Positions 8,751 to 17,286 of a DNA stretch of 46,018 bases are shown here, piece after piece. How positions within the stretch are numbered: the first letter of the stretch is position 1; every line of letters starts with the position of its first letter. Below the pieces are notes generated by a model. The model was not told the origin of the DNA. It ran no database searches and saw only the letters and a list, made by a program, of their open reading frames with translations. Made by a program: the position numbers and the translations under genes. This DNA comes from Bacteroidetes bacterium QH_7_62_13 (GTDB taxonomy: Bacteria > Bacteroidota > Rhodothermia > Rhodothermales > Salinibacteraceae): contig PXTG01000002.1 of NCBI GenBank assembly GCA_003023365.1, positions 1-46,018 of the forward strand, given 5' to 3'.

Positions 8751-10112
8751 TTATCCTTCCGACGGGGCCGGCTCCATTTCAAAGTTGTCGAGGAAGCGGG
8801 TGCTGAAGTTGCCCTCCTGGAAGCGCTCGTCGTCCATCAGTTGTTGGTGAAACGGAATAGTCGTATCCACGCCCTCAACGACGAACTCGTCGAGCGCCCG
8901 GCGCATCTTGCGGATGGCCTGATCCCGCGTTTTTCCGTACGTGACGAGCTTGGCAATCATCGAGTCGTACGTCGGTGGAATCATGTACCCCCCGTACGCC
9001 GCCGTATCGATCCGCACGCCGTGCCCCCCCGGTTGGTGGAAGGCCGTAATCTCCCCCGGGGCCGGACTGAAGTTTTTGAAGGGATTCTCGGCGTTGATGC
9101 GGCACTCGATGGAGTGCCCCTCCATCGGGACCGACTCCCGCTCAAGCGTTTTTCCTCGCGACACGTCAATCTGGTACTCGATGAGATCGGCCCCGGTAAC
9201 TTGCTCGGTGACGGGGTGCTCCACCTGTATCCGCGTGTTCATCTCCATAAAGTAGAAGTTGCGGTCCGCCCCCACCAGAAATTCGATCGTGCCGGCCCCC
9301 TCGTAGTTGACGGATTCGGCCCCGCGGATCGCCGCCCGGCCCATTTCCTCGCGAAGATCCTCGTCCACGATGGGCGAGGGCGTCTCCTCCAGCAGCTTCT
9401 GGTGCCGGCGCTGGATGGAGCACTCCCGCTCGCCGAAGTGCATGACGTTGCCCTTGCCGTCGCCCACCAACTGGATCTCAACGTGGCGCGGGTTCTCCAC
9501 AAACTTCTCGATGTAGACCTCCGGGTCGTCGAAGGCCGCGTCGGCCTCGGAGCGCGCCCCGTTGAACTTGTTGTCGAACTCCTCCTCCTCCCACACCAGA
9601 CGCATGCCGGTCCCGCCGCCGCCGGAGGCGGCCTTGATCATAACCGGGAAGCCGATGTCGGCCGCGAGGCTGCGGGCCTCGTCGATGTCGCTGATGGTGC
9701 CGTCCGACCCCTCGACGATGGGCACCCCGGCCTCGGCCATCGTGTCCTTGGCCACGTCCTTCTGACTCATCAGCCGCATCGTCTCGGGCGACGGGCCAAT
9801 GAACTCGATGTCGTTGTCCGCGCAGATCTGGCTGAATTCGGCGTTTTCCGAGAGAAAGCCGTACCCGGGATGAATCGCGTCGGCCCCCGTCACCTCCGCC
9901 GCCGCAATGATGCGGTCCGGCCGCAGGTAGCTCTCGTTGGAGGCGGGCGGCCCGATGCACACCGCCTCGTCGGCAAAGCGAACGTGGAGGGCGTCTCGGT
10001 CCATCGTTGAATACACCGCCACGGTGTTGATCCCCAGTTCGTGGCAGGTACGAATGACGCGCAGCGCAATCTCGCCGCGGTTAGCAATCAGGATTTTCTT
10101 GAGGTCGCTCAT
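8751..10112 (-). CDS. accC: acetyl-CoA carboxylase, biotin carboxylase subunit
   Basis: A 453-residue ATP-grasp enzyme that carboxylates biotin on AccB in the first committed step of fatty-acid synthesis. The N-terminal [24 protein letters not shown] is invariant in the family. The glycine-rich ATP loop GGGGTGMR (about 165-172), the [11 protein letters not shown] strand and [14 protein letters not shown] (catalytic E and R, about 285-300) are intact. Length is typical (about 447-455). It lies 218 nt downstream of accB, a gap filled by a heptamer-repeat element. The order efp-accB-accC on one strand is widely conserved and argues for a common transcript, although the gap may uncouple them. Confidence 0.97.
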   Translation of the reverse strand: MSDLKKILIANRGEIALRVIRTCHELGINTVAVYSTMDRDALHVRFADEAVCIGPPASNESYLRPDRIIAAAEVTGADAIHPGYGFLSENAEFSQICADNDIEFIGPSPETMRLMSQKDVAKDTMAEAGVPIVEGSDGTISDIDEARSLAADIGFPVMIKAASGGGGTGMRLVWEEEEFDNKFNGARSEADAAFDDPEVYIEKFVENPRHVEIQLVGDGKGNVMHFGERECSIQRRHQKLLEETPSPIVDEDLREEMGRAAIRGAESVNYEGAGTIEFLVGADRNFYFMEMNTRIQVEHPVTEQVTGADLIEYQIDVSRGKTLERESVPMEGHSIECRINAENPFKNFSPAPGEITAFHQPGGHGVRIDTAAYGGYMIPPTYDSMIAKLVTYGKTRDQAIRKMRRALDEFVVEGVDTTIPFHQQLMDDERFQEGNFSTRFLDNFEMEPAPSEG

Positions 10113-10204
10113 GCGGGGGTAAGGACAGTTTCGGCATGGAGGCTCTCGGTTCTCGACTCAAACGCCTCCCAGAAGCAGACAAGATCCGCGACGGGCTTCA
10201 CGTT

Positions 10205-10281
10205 GCGTATGTCGTATTGCGTATTCGGGTAGCGGGCACGACTTGAAATGCGAAATACGGAATACCCAATATTCGACGCGG
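10205..10281. repeat. 7-nt-period inverted repeat element between accB and accC
   Basis: Left arm: four consecutive 7-nt words from 10205 to 10232 of the form (g/t)cgtatN, then cgggtag. Right arm: words of the form aatNNNN from 10247 to 10274. The core attgcgtattc (10216-10226) is complementary, with one mismatch, to gaatacccaat (10260-10270). The element is non-coding, GC-poorer than its surroundings, and resembles in design the element at 12628-12703. Confidence 0.6.
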
Positions 10282-10330
10282 AAAGGAAGCAAACCGCTCC
10301 GGAAGCCGGGAGGGCGAAAGTCAGTGGCAA

Positions 10331-10978
10331 CTACCCTTCGTCAATCACGAAGAGTGGCTGATCAAACTCGACGGGCTCGGCGTCTTCGACCAAGATCTCC
10401 TGGATCGTGCCCGACGTCTCGCACTCGATCTCGTTCATCAACTTCATCGCCTCGATGATGCAGAGAACGTCCCCCTCAGAGACCGAGTCGCCTACTTCGA
10501 CGAAGGGGTCGGCATCGGGAGATGGAGCGCGGTAGAAGGTGCCCACGATGGGGGCCTTCACGACGTGCCCCTCCGCGGCGGTCTCCGTCTCGGTTTCCGC
10601 CGCCTCGTCTTCGCCCTCCTCCTGGGCCGAGGTCGCGGCGGACGAGGCGCCGTCCCGGGTCGACCCGTTTCCGGCGGCCGCCTGCTGGGTACCGCCCGAG
10701 GGAGCGTGCTGCGGCTGAGCAGGCTGTTGAGACGGGCCCGGGTGCTGAGCGGGCGGTGCCTGCTGCGGTTGGGGGGGCGGTGCTTGCCGTGGCTGGGGCG
10801 GGCCGTATCCCCCTTGAGCAGCGTAGCCTCCCTGCCCCCCGTAACTGGCCGGTTGCATGAGCACCTGCGGGCTGTTCTGTCGGATCGTGAGCTTGAAGTC
10901 GTCTTCTTCAATCTCAATCTCCGACACGTCGCTCTCGGCAACGAGGCGCAGCAATTCCTGAATCTTTGAGACCTTCAT
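10331..10978 (-). CDS. accB: acetyl-CoA carboxylase biotin carboxyl carrier protein
   Basis: A 215-residue BCCP, longer than the usual ~155 because of an expanded linker. The N-terminal [33 protein letters not shown] is the family's dimer helix and strand. Residues 40-140 form a low-complexity linker rich in Q, P, G and A and then E/T (acidic). The C-terminal biotinyl domain contains [16 protein letters not shown] and the biotin-accepting lysine K179 in [12 protein letters not shown], finishing with [11 protein letters not shown]. The protein shuttles biotin between AccC and the carboxyltransferase. It lies 67 nt downstream of efp on the same strand. Confidence 0.97.
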   Translation of the reverse strand: MKVSKIQELLRLVAESDVSEIEIEEDDFKLTIRQNSPQVLMQPASYGGQGGYAAQGGYGPPQPRQAPPPQPQQAPPAQHPGPSQQPAQPQHAPSGGTQQAAAGNGSTRDGASSAATSAQEEGEDEAAETETETAAEGHVVKAPIVGTFYRAPSPDADPFVEVGDSVSEGDVLCIIEAMKLMNEIECETSGTIQEILVEDAEPVEFDQPLFVIDEG

Positions 10979-11045
10979 GCGACTTGTGGGTGTCTGTGAG
11001 AACGCCTGCGGGCACGCATCCTATCGAATGGAAGCAATCCAGTCC

Positions 11046-11630
11046 CTACACGGTGGGACCTTCGGCTTCTGAGACGCGCGTCTCGTACTCCCCGGTCTTC
11101 GTATTGACGCGCACCACGTCGCCCTCGTTGATGAAGAGCGGCACGTCGACGGTCGCCCCGCTCTGGAGCGTCGCGGGCTTGTCGCCCCCCTGCGCCGTGT
11201 CGCCCTTCACGCCCGGCGTCGTCTCTTCCACCTCGAGTTCCACCTTCAGCGGCACCTCGGTGCGAAGCGGCTCCTCCGTGTCGGTGCGGAACAAGATATC
11301 GACGTCCCCGCCCTCCTTCAGATACTCGCGCCCCTCCACCTGCTCCGGCGGCATCGAGAACTGCTCGTACGACTCCTGATCCATGAAGTGGAGGCCGTAG
11401 TCGTCCTCGTAGAGATACTGGTGCCGGCGCCGCTCCACGCGAACCTCGTCGACATCAGCCCCGGCCCGGAACGTCTCCTCCACCTCGTGGCCGTCCTTCA
11501 CATTCTTGAGGGTCGTGCGCACGAACGCCCCGCCCTTCCCCGGCTTCACGTGCAGGAAGTCAACGATCTCCCAGAGATCGTCCTTCCAGATGAACGTCAT
11601 TCCATTGCGAAAGTCACTGGTGTCCGCCAT
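11046..11630 (-). CDS. efp: elongation factor P
   Basis: A 194-residue translation factor that relieves ribosome stalling at polyproline stretches. Domain I carries the tip loop HVKPGKGGAFVR with K32 at the position of the modified lysine in E. coli EF-P. The YLYEDDYGLHFMDQESYEQ block and the C-terminal OB domain ending in DVVRVNTKTGEYETRV are canonical. Length fits (185-195). The gene heads the efp-accB-accC array; a strong sigma-70-like promoter lies about 45 nt upstream. I saw no epmA/epmB or earP gene in the window, so the modification status cannot be told. Polyproline-containing clients exist locally (the BCCP linker, and TonB with a PPPPPKPP run). Confidence 0.98.
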   Translation of the reverse strand: MADTSDFRNGMTFIWKDDLWEIVDFLHVKPGKGGAFVRTTLKNVKDGHEVEETFRAGADVDEVRVERRRHQYLYEDDYGLHFMDQESYEQFSMPPEQVEGREYLKEGGDVDILFRTDTEEPLRTEVPLKVELEVEETTPGVKGDTAQGGDKPATLQSGATVDVPLFINEGDVVRVNTKTGEYETRVSEAEGPTV

Positions 11631-11674
11631 ACGCCAGGTGTAGCTGCTCCATTCAAAAGGGATGATAGATAACC

Positions 11675-11704
11675 AATATACTGCCTCGCGGCCGGTGGTG
11701 TCAA
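11675..11704 (-). promoter_or_regulatory. sigma-70-type promoter for efp
   Basis: On the minus strand a perfect -35 TTGACA (11704-11699) is followed by an 18-nt spacer and a -10 TATATT (11680-11675). The expected start site near 11668 would give a 5' leader of about 38 nt before the efp ATG at 11630. This is the clearest promoter in the window. The -10 region reads TATATTGG, which also partly resembles the TAnnTTTG box of Bacteroidota. Confidence 0.65.
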
Positions 11705-11804
11705 TTTGGCGCCGATGAATCGACGTCGAACCACGGCATTTTGTACCAAAATCCCGCGGTCGATCTTTGTTGCGGATTCCGTGCTTCTCTCGTCGTCAAT
11801 TCAT

Positions 11805-12572
11805 CTACCGAAACGTCTTTTCCTTGCTGAGGGCGGCGGGAAGGTCCGTCACCCCGAACGGGCCGTGGCGGTAGAGAAAGGGCTCGCCGTACGTGGCCCC
11901 CACCTTGTAGCCGTAGGTCCGAGCACGTGACTTCACCCACTCAAAAAACTCCGGATTCGACACGAACGTCTCCGGCTCGTCCGCGTCGGCCTCGTAGTCC
12001 GGGTTGTGGAACTGCGACTCGAAGGCCTGTAGCGCGTCGATGCGACGGTCCCACACCTCCGTCACGTCCACCACAAGGGTTGGTTCGAAGGGCACGGCCT
12101 GCATGTAGTGCAGCACGTGGTGCGGGCGCCAGGGGTCTTGAAGCGTGCCGTCCGGACCGGTCGTTTCAATGGTCTGGAGGCCGCCGTAGTAAAGCGCATC
12201 GGTCGAGAGCTCGGCCGCGTCTTTGTGGTCGGGATGCCGACTCTCCGGGGCATTAATGAGCACGATGTGGGGACGGTAGCGGCGCACGACCTCAATCACG
12301 CGGCGCTGGTTCTGCTTCGAGTTGCGGATGTCCCCGTCCATCATGTCGAGATTCTCCCGCGCCGTGAGACCAATGATCTCCGACGCACGCTCGGCCTCTT
12401 TCATCCGTAACTCCGGGGTTCCCCGCGATCCGAGTTGGCCCTTCGTAAAGTCGACGATGCCCACGTCGTACCCCTGCTGGGCGAGGAGGCATACGGTGCC
12501 GCCCGCGCACAGCTCTACGTCATCGGGATGGGCGGCAAGGGCGAGGACATCAAGGGTGGGCATGACAGACAC
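11805..12572 (-). CDS. bshB1: bacillithiol biosynthesis deacetylase BshB1 (LmbE/PIG-L family)
   Basis: A 255-residue zinc-dependent deacetylase that removes acetyl from GlcNAc-malate in bacillithiol synthesis. Metal-site motifs are AHPDDVE (H15, D17, D18) and SRHPDHKDA (H113, H116). 'GIVDFTKGQLGSRGTPELRMKEAERASEIIGL' and 'NLDMMDGDIRNSKQN' are characteristic of the BshB1 group rather than mycothiol MshB. The C-terminal 'YGYKVGATYGEPFLYRHGPFGV' closely fits the family (GEPF....P..V.D). Start is ATG 12572, or MPTLDV at 12563. bshA and bshC are not in the window. It lies upstream of efp by 174 nt on the same strand, with efp's own promoter between. A general LmbE-family deacetylase cannot be excluded. 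Confidence 0.87.
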   Translation of the reverse strand: MSVMPTLDVLALAAHPDDVELCAGGTVCLLAQQGYDVGIVDFTKGQLGSRGTPELRMKEAERASEIIGLTARENLDMMDGDIRNSKQNQRRVIEVVRRYRPHIVLINAPESRHPDHKDAAELSTDALYYGGLQTIETTGPDGTLQDPWRPHHVLHYMQAVPFEPTLVVDVTEVWDRRIDALQAFESQFHNPDYEADADEPETFVSNPEFFEWVKSRARTYGYKVGATYGEPFLYRHGPFGVTDLPAALSKEKTFR

Positions 12573-12627
12573 GTTCTTGCAGAATTACTATTTGAAAAGG
12601 AGACCGCCCGAATCGAGTCGAGAAAGC

Positions 12628-12703
12628 CGTGAAACGTGACTCGTGATGCGTGACTCTGTGACCAAAGCCCTCATCTCACGCATCACTCTTCACGCATCAC
12701 GAA
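12628..12703. repeat. 7-nt-period inverted repeat element between leuS and bshB1
   Basis: Left arm: four perfectly phased 7-nt words of the form CGTGANN (12628-12655). Right arm: four words of the form TCACNNN (12676-12703). The 12-nt cgtgatgcgtga at 12642-12653 is the exact reverse complement of tcacgcatcacg at 12690-12701, so the element can form a long hairpin with a ~36-nt loop. It is intergenic, between the 3' end of leuS and the 5' end of bshB1, and belongs to the same design class as the element at 10205-10281. Confidence 0.75.
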
Positions 12704-12756
12704 GTCAGACCAATCCAACACTTGGCTTGAGGCGAAGCTGCCGCTCCGAAACGCAC

Positions 12757-15369
12757 TCACCCCGTCACGAAATTGACGATCTGCCCGGGCACGTAAATCT
12801 CGCGCTGAGTGTCTTTCCCGTCGAGGTGCCGGGCCACGTTCTCGTCTTCCTTGGCCGAAGTGAGCACGTCGTCTTCGTCCGCATCGGCGTCCACCTCGAT
12901 GGTGCCCCGTACGGTGCCGTTCACCTGGACGGCCATCTCTACAACTTCTCGCTGGAGGAGCTCCTCCTCGTACTCGGGCCAGTCTTCGTGGGCCAGGCTG
13001 TCGTCGTGGCCGAGGCGGGCCCAGAGCTCTTCGGCCAGATGGGGCGCGAACGGGCTCAGGAGGAGGACGAACGGTTCGGCGGTCGCGCGGGGCATCGTGT
13101 CCCACTTGTTCGCGGCGTTCACAAACTCCATCATCGCCGCGATGGCCGTGTTGAAGTCAAGGTTCTCAATGTCGGTCGTCACGGCCTCGATGGTTTGGTG
13201 CAGCTCGCGGAGCTGGTCGCGAGACGGGTCGTCGTCGGTGACCGTCGGCTCGCCACTGTCGTCGTCGATCAGAAGACGCCACGCGCGGTTCAGGAAGCGG
13301 TGGACCCCCTCCACGTCGTCGGTGCTCCACGGTTTGTCCTGCTCCAGCGGCCCCATGAACATTTCGTAGAGGCGAAGCGTGTCGGCCCCGTACTCGTCGA
13401 CCACGTCGTCGGGGTTGATGACGTTGCCCCGGCTTTTGCTCATCTTGTGACTGCGGGCATTGACCCGTACGTCCGGACGGTCGTTCAGGACGAACACGTC
13501 GCCGTCCTTCTCGACCTCGTCTTCGTCGAGCTCGGTACGTTCGACCTCTTTCCCGGTACGGGTGTCCACGCCCCCCTCCACGTGCTCGACGGACACGTAC
13601 TGGCCGTCCTCGTCCACGAAGGCGGTGTACTCCTTCTCCCCCAGAATCATGCCCTGATGGACGAGGGTCTGGAAGGGTTCTTTCGTCGAGACGACGCCGG
13701 CGTCGTAGAGCACCTTGTGCCAGAAGCGGGCGTAGAGCAGGTGGAGCACGGCGTGCTCGGAGCCGCCCACGTACAGGTCCACCGGCATCCAGTACTGCTC
13801 TTTCTCCGGATCGACCAGTTGGTCGTCGTTCTCCGGATCGATGAAGCGGAGGTAGTACCAGCACGAGCCCGCCCACTGGGGCATCGTATTGGTTTCTCGT
13901 TTGGCGGGCTCGCCGGTCTTCGGGTCGGTGGTATTCACCCAGTCCTCGATGGTGGACAGCGGTCCTTCGGGCGTGCCGCTCGGCTCGAACGTCTCCAGGT
14001 CGGGGAGGGTCACGGGCAGTTCCTCCTCCGGGACCGGCTTGTCCTCCCCGTCTTCGGTAAAGACGATGGGGAACGGTTCGCCCCAGTAGCGCTGTCGACT
14101 GAAGAGCCAGTCTTGAAGCTGATAGTTGACGCTGCGCTCCCCCCTGCCCTTCTCTTCAAGCCACTCAACGATGGCGTCGATCGCCTCGTCGTTGTGCAGG
14201 CCGTTGAGACTCACGTCTTCGTTGGCGGAGTTGACGTGAGGCCCGTCATCGGTGTAGGCCTCTTCCGTCACGTTGCCCCCCTCCACGACTTCACGAATCG
14301 GAAGGCCAAACTTCTCGGCGAAGGCATAGTCCCGCTCGTCGTGGGCGGGAACGGCCATGATGGCGCCGGTGCCGTAGGACGTGAGGACGTAATCGGCCAC
14401 CCAGACGGGAATTTCTTCGCCGTTGACCGGGTTCACGGCGTACCCCCCCGTGAACACGCCCGTTTTCTCGCCCTTCTGGGCCTTCCGCTCGCGCTCACTT
14501 TTGCGCCGGGCCTCTTCACAGTAGGCTTCTACCTCGGCCCGGTGCTGGTCGGTCGTGATTTCGTCGACCAAGTTGTGCTCGGGGGCCAGCACCATGTAGG
14601 TGGCGCCAAACAGGGTGTCGGGACGGGTGGTGTAGACGTCCAGCGAGTCGTCCACGCCCACAAGGTCAAAATGTACGTTCGCCCCCTCCGACCGACCGAT
14701 CCAGTTGCGCTGCATCTCTTTCGTGCTCTCCGGCCAGTCGAGGTCGTCGAGGCCCTCCAGCAGGCGGTCGGCGTACTCGGTGATCTTGAGGACCCACTGT
14801 CGCATGGGGACTCGTTCACAGGGGTACCCGCCCCGCTCACTCTTGCCGTCGATGACCTCCTCGTTGGCTAGGACGGTCCCCAATTCTTCGCACCACCATA
14901 CGGGTTCTTCGGACTGGTACGCGAGCCCCTTCTCGTAGAGCTTCAGGAAGATCCACTGCGTCCACTTGTAGTAGTCGGGGTCGGTGGTATTGACCTCGCG
15001 CTGCCAGTCGTACGAGAAGCCGAGGCGCTTGAGCTGCTCCCGAAACTGATTGATGTTCTCGCGGGTCGTCTCGCGCGGATGGGTGTTGGTCTTCAGGGCG
15101 TACTGCTCCGCGGGCAGACCGAAGGCGTCCCATCCGATGGGATGCAGCACATTGACCCCCTGCATCCGCTTGTACCGCGCCACGATATCGGTGGCCGTGT
15201 ATCCTTCCGGGTGTCCCACGTGGAGACCCGACCCGCTGGGATAGGGAAACATGTCGAGCACGTAGACCTTCTCCTCGTCATCCGGGATCTCGTCCGGCGT
15301 GCGGAAGGTCTGGTGCTCCTCCCAATGCTCTTGCCACTTGGGTTCGATTTCGTGGAATGGATAGGCCAT
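12757..15369 (-). CDS. leuS: leucine--tRNA ligase
   Basis: An 870-residue class Ia synthetase. ATG 15369 ([19 protein letters not shown]) matches the family's 'Y....iE.kWQ..W' start; the frame upstream to 15477 is non-conserved. The ATP motif HVGH is at residues 50-53 inside [19 protein letters not shown], and KMSKS is at about 642 in [16 protein letters not shown]. The CP1 editing domain with '[19 protein letters not shown]' and '[17 protein letters not shown]' is present, so proofreading of Ile/norvaline is expected. The C-terminal anticodon-binding part ends [23 protein letters not shown]...[10 protein letters not shown]. Notably acidic on the surface. It is upstream of bshB1, separated by the repeat element. 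Length is normal for bacteria. Confidence 0.98.
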   Translation of the reverse strand: MAYPFHEIEPKWQEHWEEHQTFRTPDEIPDDEEKVYVLDMFPYPSGSGLHVGHPEGYTATDIVARYKRMQGVNVLHPIGWDAFGLPAEQYALKTNTHPRETTRENINQFREQLKRLGFSYDWQREVNTTDPDYYKWTQWIFLKLYEKGLAYQSEEPVWWCEELGTVLANEEVIDGKSERGGYPCERVPMRQWVLKITEYADRLLEGLDDLDWPESTKEMQRNWIGRSEGANVHFDLVGVDDSLDVYTTRPDTLFGATYMVLAPEHNLVDEITTDQHRAEVEAYCEEARRKSERERKAQKGEKTGVFTGGYAVNPVNGEEIPVWVADYVLTSYGTGAIMAVPAHDERDYAFAEKFGLPIREVVEGGNVTEEAYTDDGPHVNSANEDVSLNGLHNDEAIDAIVEWLEEKGRGERSVNYQLQDWLFSRQRYWGEPFPIVFTEDGEDKPVPEEELPVTLPDLETFEPSGTPEGPLSTIEDWVNTTDPKTGEPAKRETNTMPQWAGSCWYYLRFIDPENDDQLVDPEKEQYWMPVDLYVGGSEHAVLHLLYARFWHKVLYDAGVVSTKEPFQTLVHQGMILGEKEYTAFVDEDGQYVSVEHVEGGVDTRTGKEVERTELDEDEVEKDGDVFVLNDRPDVRVNARSHKMSKSRGNVINPDDVVDEYGADTLRLYEMFMGPLEQDKPWSTDDVEGVHRFLNRAWRLLIDDDSGEPTVTDDDPSRDQLRELHQTIEAVTTDIENLDFNTAIAAMMEFVNAANKWDTMPRATAEPFVLLLSPFAPHLAEELWARLGHDDSLAHEDWPEYEEELLQREVVEMAVQVNGTVRGTIEVDADADEDDVLTSAKEDENVARHLDGKDTQREIYVPGQIVNFVTG

Positions 15370-15656
15370 GTCGGCGGAACGGATTGGGCGTTGGTCGGTC
15401 GGCGTCGCGCAACAGAAGGGGGTTGTACGCGACCGGTGGAGGGGTAGGATCCTTGTGGGAGGACGAAGAGTATCCAATAGCCCCGTAACTTGCTACGTCC
15501 CTCGGGAGAATTCAATCGTTTTCTGTCCGTCGCCGCTTCCGAACGGGAGGAGTTCATCGGTTGCGAGCGCCGCCAGCCTTTTGGGGACCGGATCGCTTCC
15601 AGGGGACGCCGTCCCACCAAGTCGTATCATTCTTCCTCCAACGACAACCCGCCCCA

Positions 15657-16088
15657 ATGCCCGACGTTGACACCCCCGACCTCCAATCCCTCCTCGCAAA
15701 CGCCGAGACCATCGCGGTTGTCGGCTGTTCGGCCACCCCCACCCGAACGAGCCACAAGATTACCCGCTACATGCAGGATCGCGGCTATCGCATCGTCCCC
15801 GTAAATCCCAACTACGACGAGGTATTGAGCGAGCCCTGCTACCCGGACCTGCCGAGCATTCCGGACGACCTCGAAATCGACATCGTCAACATCTTTCGCG
15901 CCCCGCAGCACACGGCGGAGATGGTGCGCACGGCCATCGAGCGGCTGAAAACAACCGGTGTCCGACCCGCAATCTGGACGCAGCGAGGGGTGTCGAGCAC
16001 CGAGGCGGAAGAGCTGGCGGCGGAGGCGGGCCTTCCGTACGTGCGCAATCGGTGTATCAAGGTGATGTACGACCGACTATTTTCGTGA
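15657..16088 (+). CDS. CoA-binding domain protein (YccU-like)
   Basis: A 143-residue Rossmann-type CoA-binding protein. ATG 15657 (MPDVDTPDLQSLLANAETIAVVG) is chosen over the longer frame beginning at 15561, whose extra residues lack features. Visible family blocks are IAVVGCSATPTRTSHKITRYMQDRGYRIVPVNPNYDEVLSEPCYPDLPSIPDDLEIDIVNIFR, then 'IWTQRGVSSTEAEELAAEAGLPYVRNRCIKVMY' with the conserved W.Q.G and N.C.. motifs. Proteins of this group bind CoA in vitro but their cellular role is unknown. The gene is divergent from leuS, with 287 nt between the starts, and has no convincing operon partner. Confidence 0.9.
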   Translation: MPDVDTPDLQSLLANAETIAVVGCSATPTRTSHKITRYMQDRGYRIVPVNPNYDEVLSEPCYPDLPSIPDDLEIDIVNIFRAPQHTAEMVRTAIERLKTTGVRPAIWTQRGVSSTEAEELAAEAGLPYVRNRCIKVMYDRLFS

Positions 16089-16607
16089 GCCATGGGGCAC
16101 CGGGGGGCGTAGAACCCGCCCGGTTGGGCGCTGAGCCCGACATCTCTACGTGGCGTTCCACGACATACAAAACGGGACCCTGCGTGGGGGCCCGCAATCC
16201 CCATAGCCTTCCGTGAGGAGGGGTGCTATGGTCAAAAGAGCATGGCGAGCAATGCGTGTAGACGTGAGGGAGGCGAATCAATTCCAGGTGTGCGAGTGCG
16301 TTTTCTCAATCCCACATTTCCCTCGCAACCAAGCGGGACTTCAATAGCGCGATCCCGATGCCCTCGCGTACGGGCATGCCGTACGTCCCGATACAGCCGA
16401 CACGTTTCGTCTGCCTTCCCTGCATGTGCCGGGCCGCGATTTCGCGAGTCCATTTAGTCGGTCTTCTCTCATGGGCATCTCGTCCACGCATTAAACCCGC
16501 CGGATCGTGATCACCGAACTTCGTAGGGGGCATGTTTTTACAATGACCCCGACGCGGACGAGACGGTTTCTCCTGCTCATGCTTTCTCGAAGGGTTCTTA
16601 CGCTGCT
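16089..16607. other. intergenic region without a supported gene
   Basis: 519 nt between the CoA-binding gene and the CxxC gene. Short open frames on both strands show no family features. Two inverted repeats stand out: ccatagc/gctatgg (about 16200-16206 and 16227-16233) with further complementary bases inside, and cgtacgg/ccgtacg (16364-16370 and 16376-16382) with a 5-nt loop. Neither is followed by a T tract. A possible -10-like TACAAT lies at 16539-16544 without a good -35. I see no tRNA or riboswitch consensus. Confidence 0.4.
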
Positions 16608-17180
16608 GTGCTGCCGAGACGGGTCCCCATCCCCCCTTCTTTTTTCGACGAGGACACGGAAGCTCCCTTCGAGGAGTGCCTCGTGTGCGAACAATCTCTC
16701 CGCGACGGGACGACGGACTACGTCATCGAGAAAGGCTTTCGTTCGTTTGCGGACTACGACGTGGAGGAGACCGTCTTCGGGTATGCGCTGTGCATGTCCT
16801 GCCACGCCACGCTATCCGAGTCGTTCTCCGATACGTCCAAACAGCGGTGCCAGGCGTATCTCAGCGAACACATAGATCTTCGGTCCCGCACGGCCCTGCT
16901 TCTTGACGAAGACGCGGTCGACCCCGCCGAGTGGACCCAGAAGTGCGTCGTTCACGACACGCCCAAGGAGGAGCTTGAGGAGTATCAGATCCTCGCCCAT
17001 TGCCACGGTGACGACCTGTTACTCACCCACCTTCCCCTCCTCATCGGCGGCCCCGCCATCGACGCGCTCGTGCAGCGCCTCTCGAACGAGACACTCGACG
17101 AGCTCGGCGGCTTTCGGGACGAGTACTTCGGCCTTCCGCCCGAGCTGCAACGCAACGTGCAAGGGCCGGTCCTTGCCTAG
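16608..17180 (+). CDS. uncharacterised protein with two CxxC motifs
   Basis: A 190-residue protein from a GTG start at 16608; upstream in-frame ATG codons are absent, so the exact start is uncertain. Residues near 24-27 (CLVC in EECLVCEQSL) and 62-65 (CMSCHA) form a pair of CxxC knuckles, a plausible four-cysteine zinc site, spaced by a region with 'DYVIEKGFRSFADYDVEETVFGYALC'. Another cysteine follows in QKCVVHDTPKEE. The C terminus contains hydrophobic and acidic stretches and 'LPPELQRNVQGPVL'. I recall similar double-CxxC proteins of unknown function in Bacteroidota-like genomes but cannot name a family. It precedes the S8 protease gene by about 106 nt on the same strand; whether they work together is unknown. 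Confidence 0.75.
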   Translation: MLPRRVPIPPSFFDEDTEAPFEECLVCEQSLRDGTTDYVIEKGFRSFADYDVEETVFGYALCMSCHATLSESFSDTSKQRCQAYLSEHIDLRSRTALLLDEDAVDPAEWTQKCVVHDTPKEELEEYQILAHCHGDDLLLTHLPLLIGGPAIDALVQRLSNETLDELGGFRDEYFGLPPELQRNVQGPVLA

Positions 17181-17286
17181 GGAACGGCGGGACCCCGTCG
17201 CCCCTTCAGGGCATCGCCCAGGGTCCCGGCAGCACCGGCACGAACAAGCCCCCGTTTCTGCCTCCGAGAATGGATTCCGCCCGTAT

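Noticed and set aside
12643-14871. Long plus-strand open frame (742 residues) inside leuS
   Set aside because: It is antisense to a complete, motif-bearing LeuS. GC-rich genomes give long antisense frames, and it shows no family motifs.
16306-16805. Minus-strand open frames in the 16.1-16.8 kb gap
   Set aside because: No recognisable domain, basic repetitive composition, and the right part overlaps the CxxC gene.
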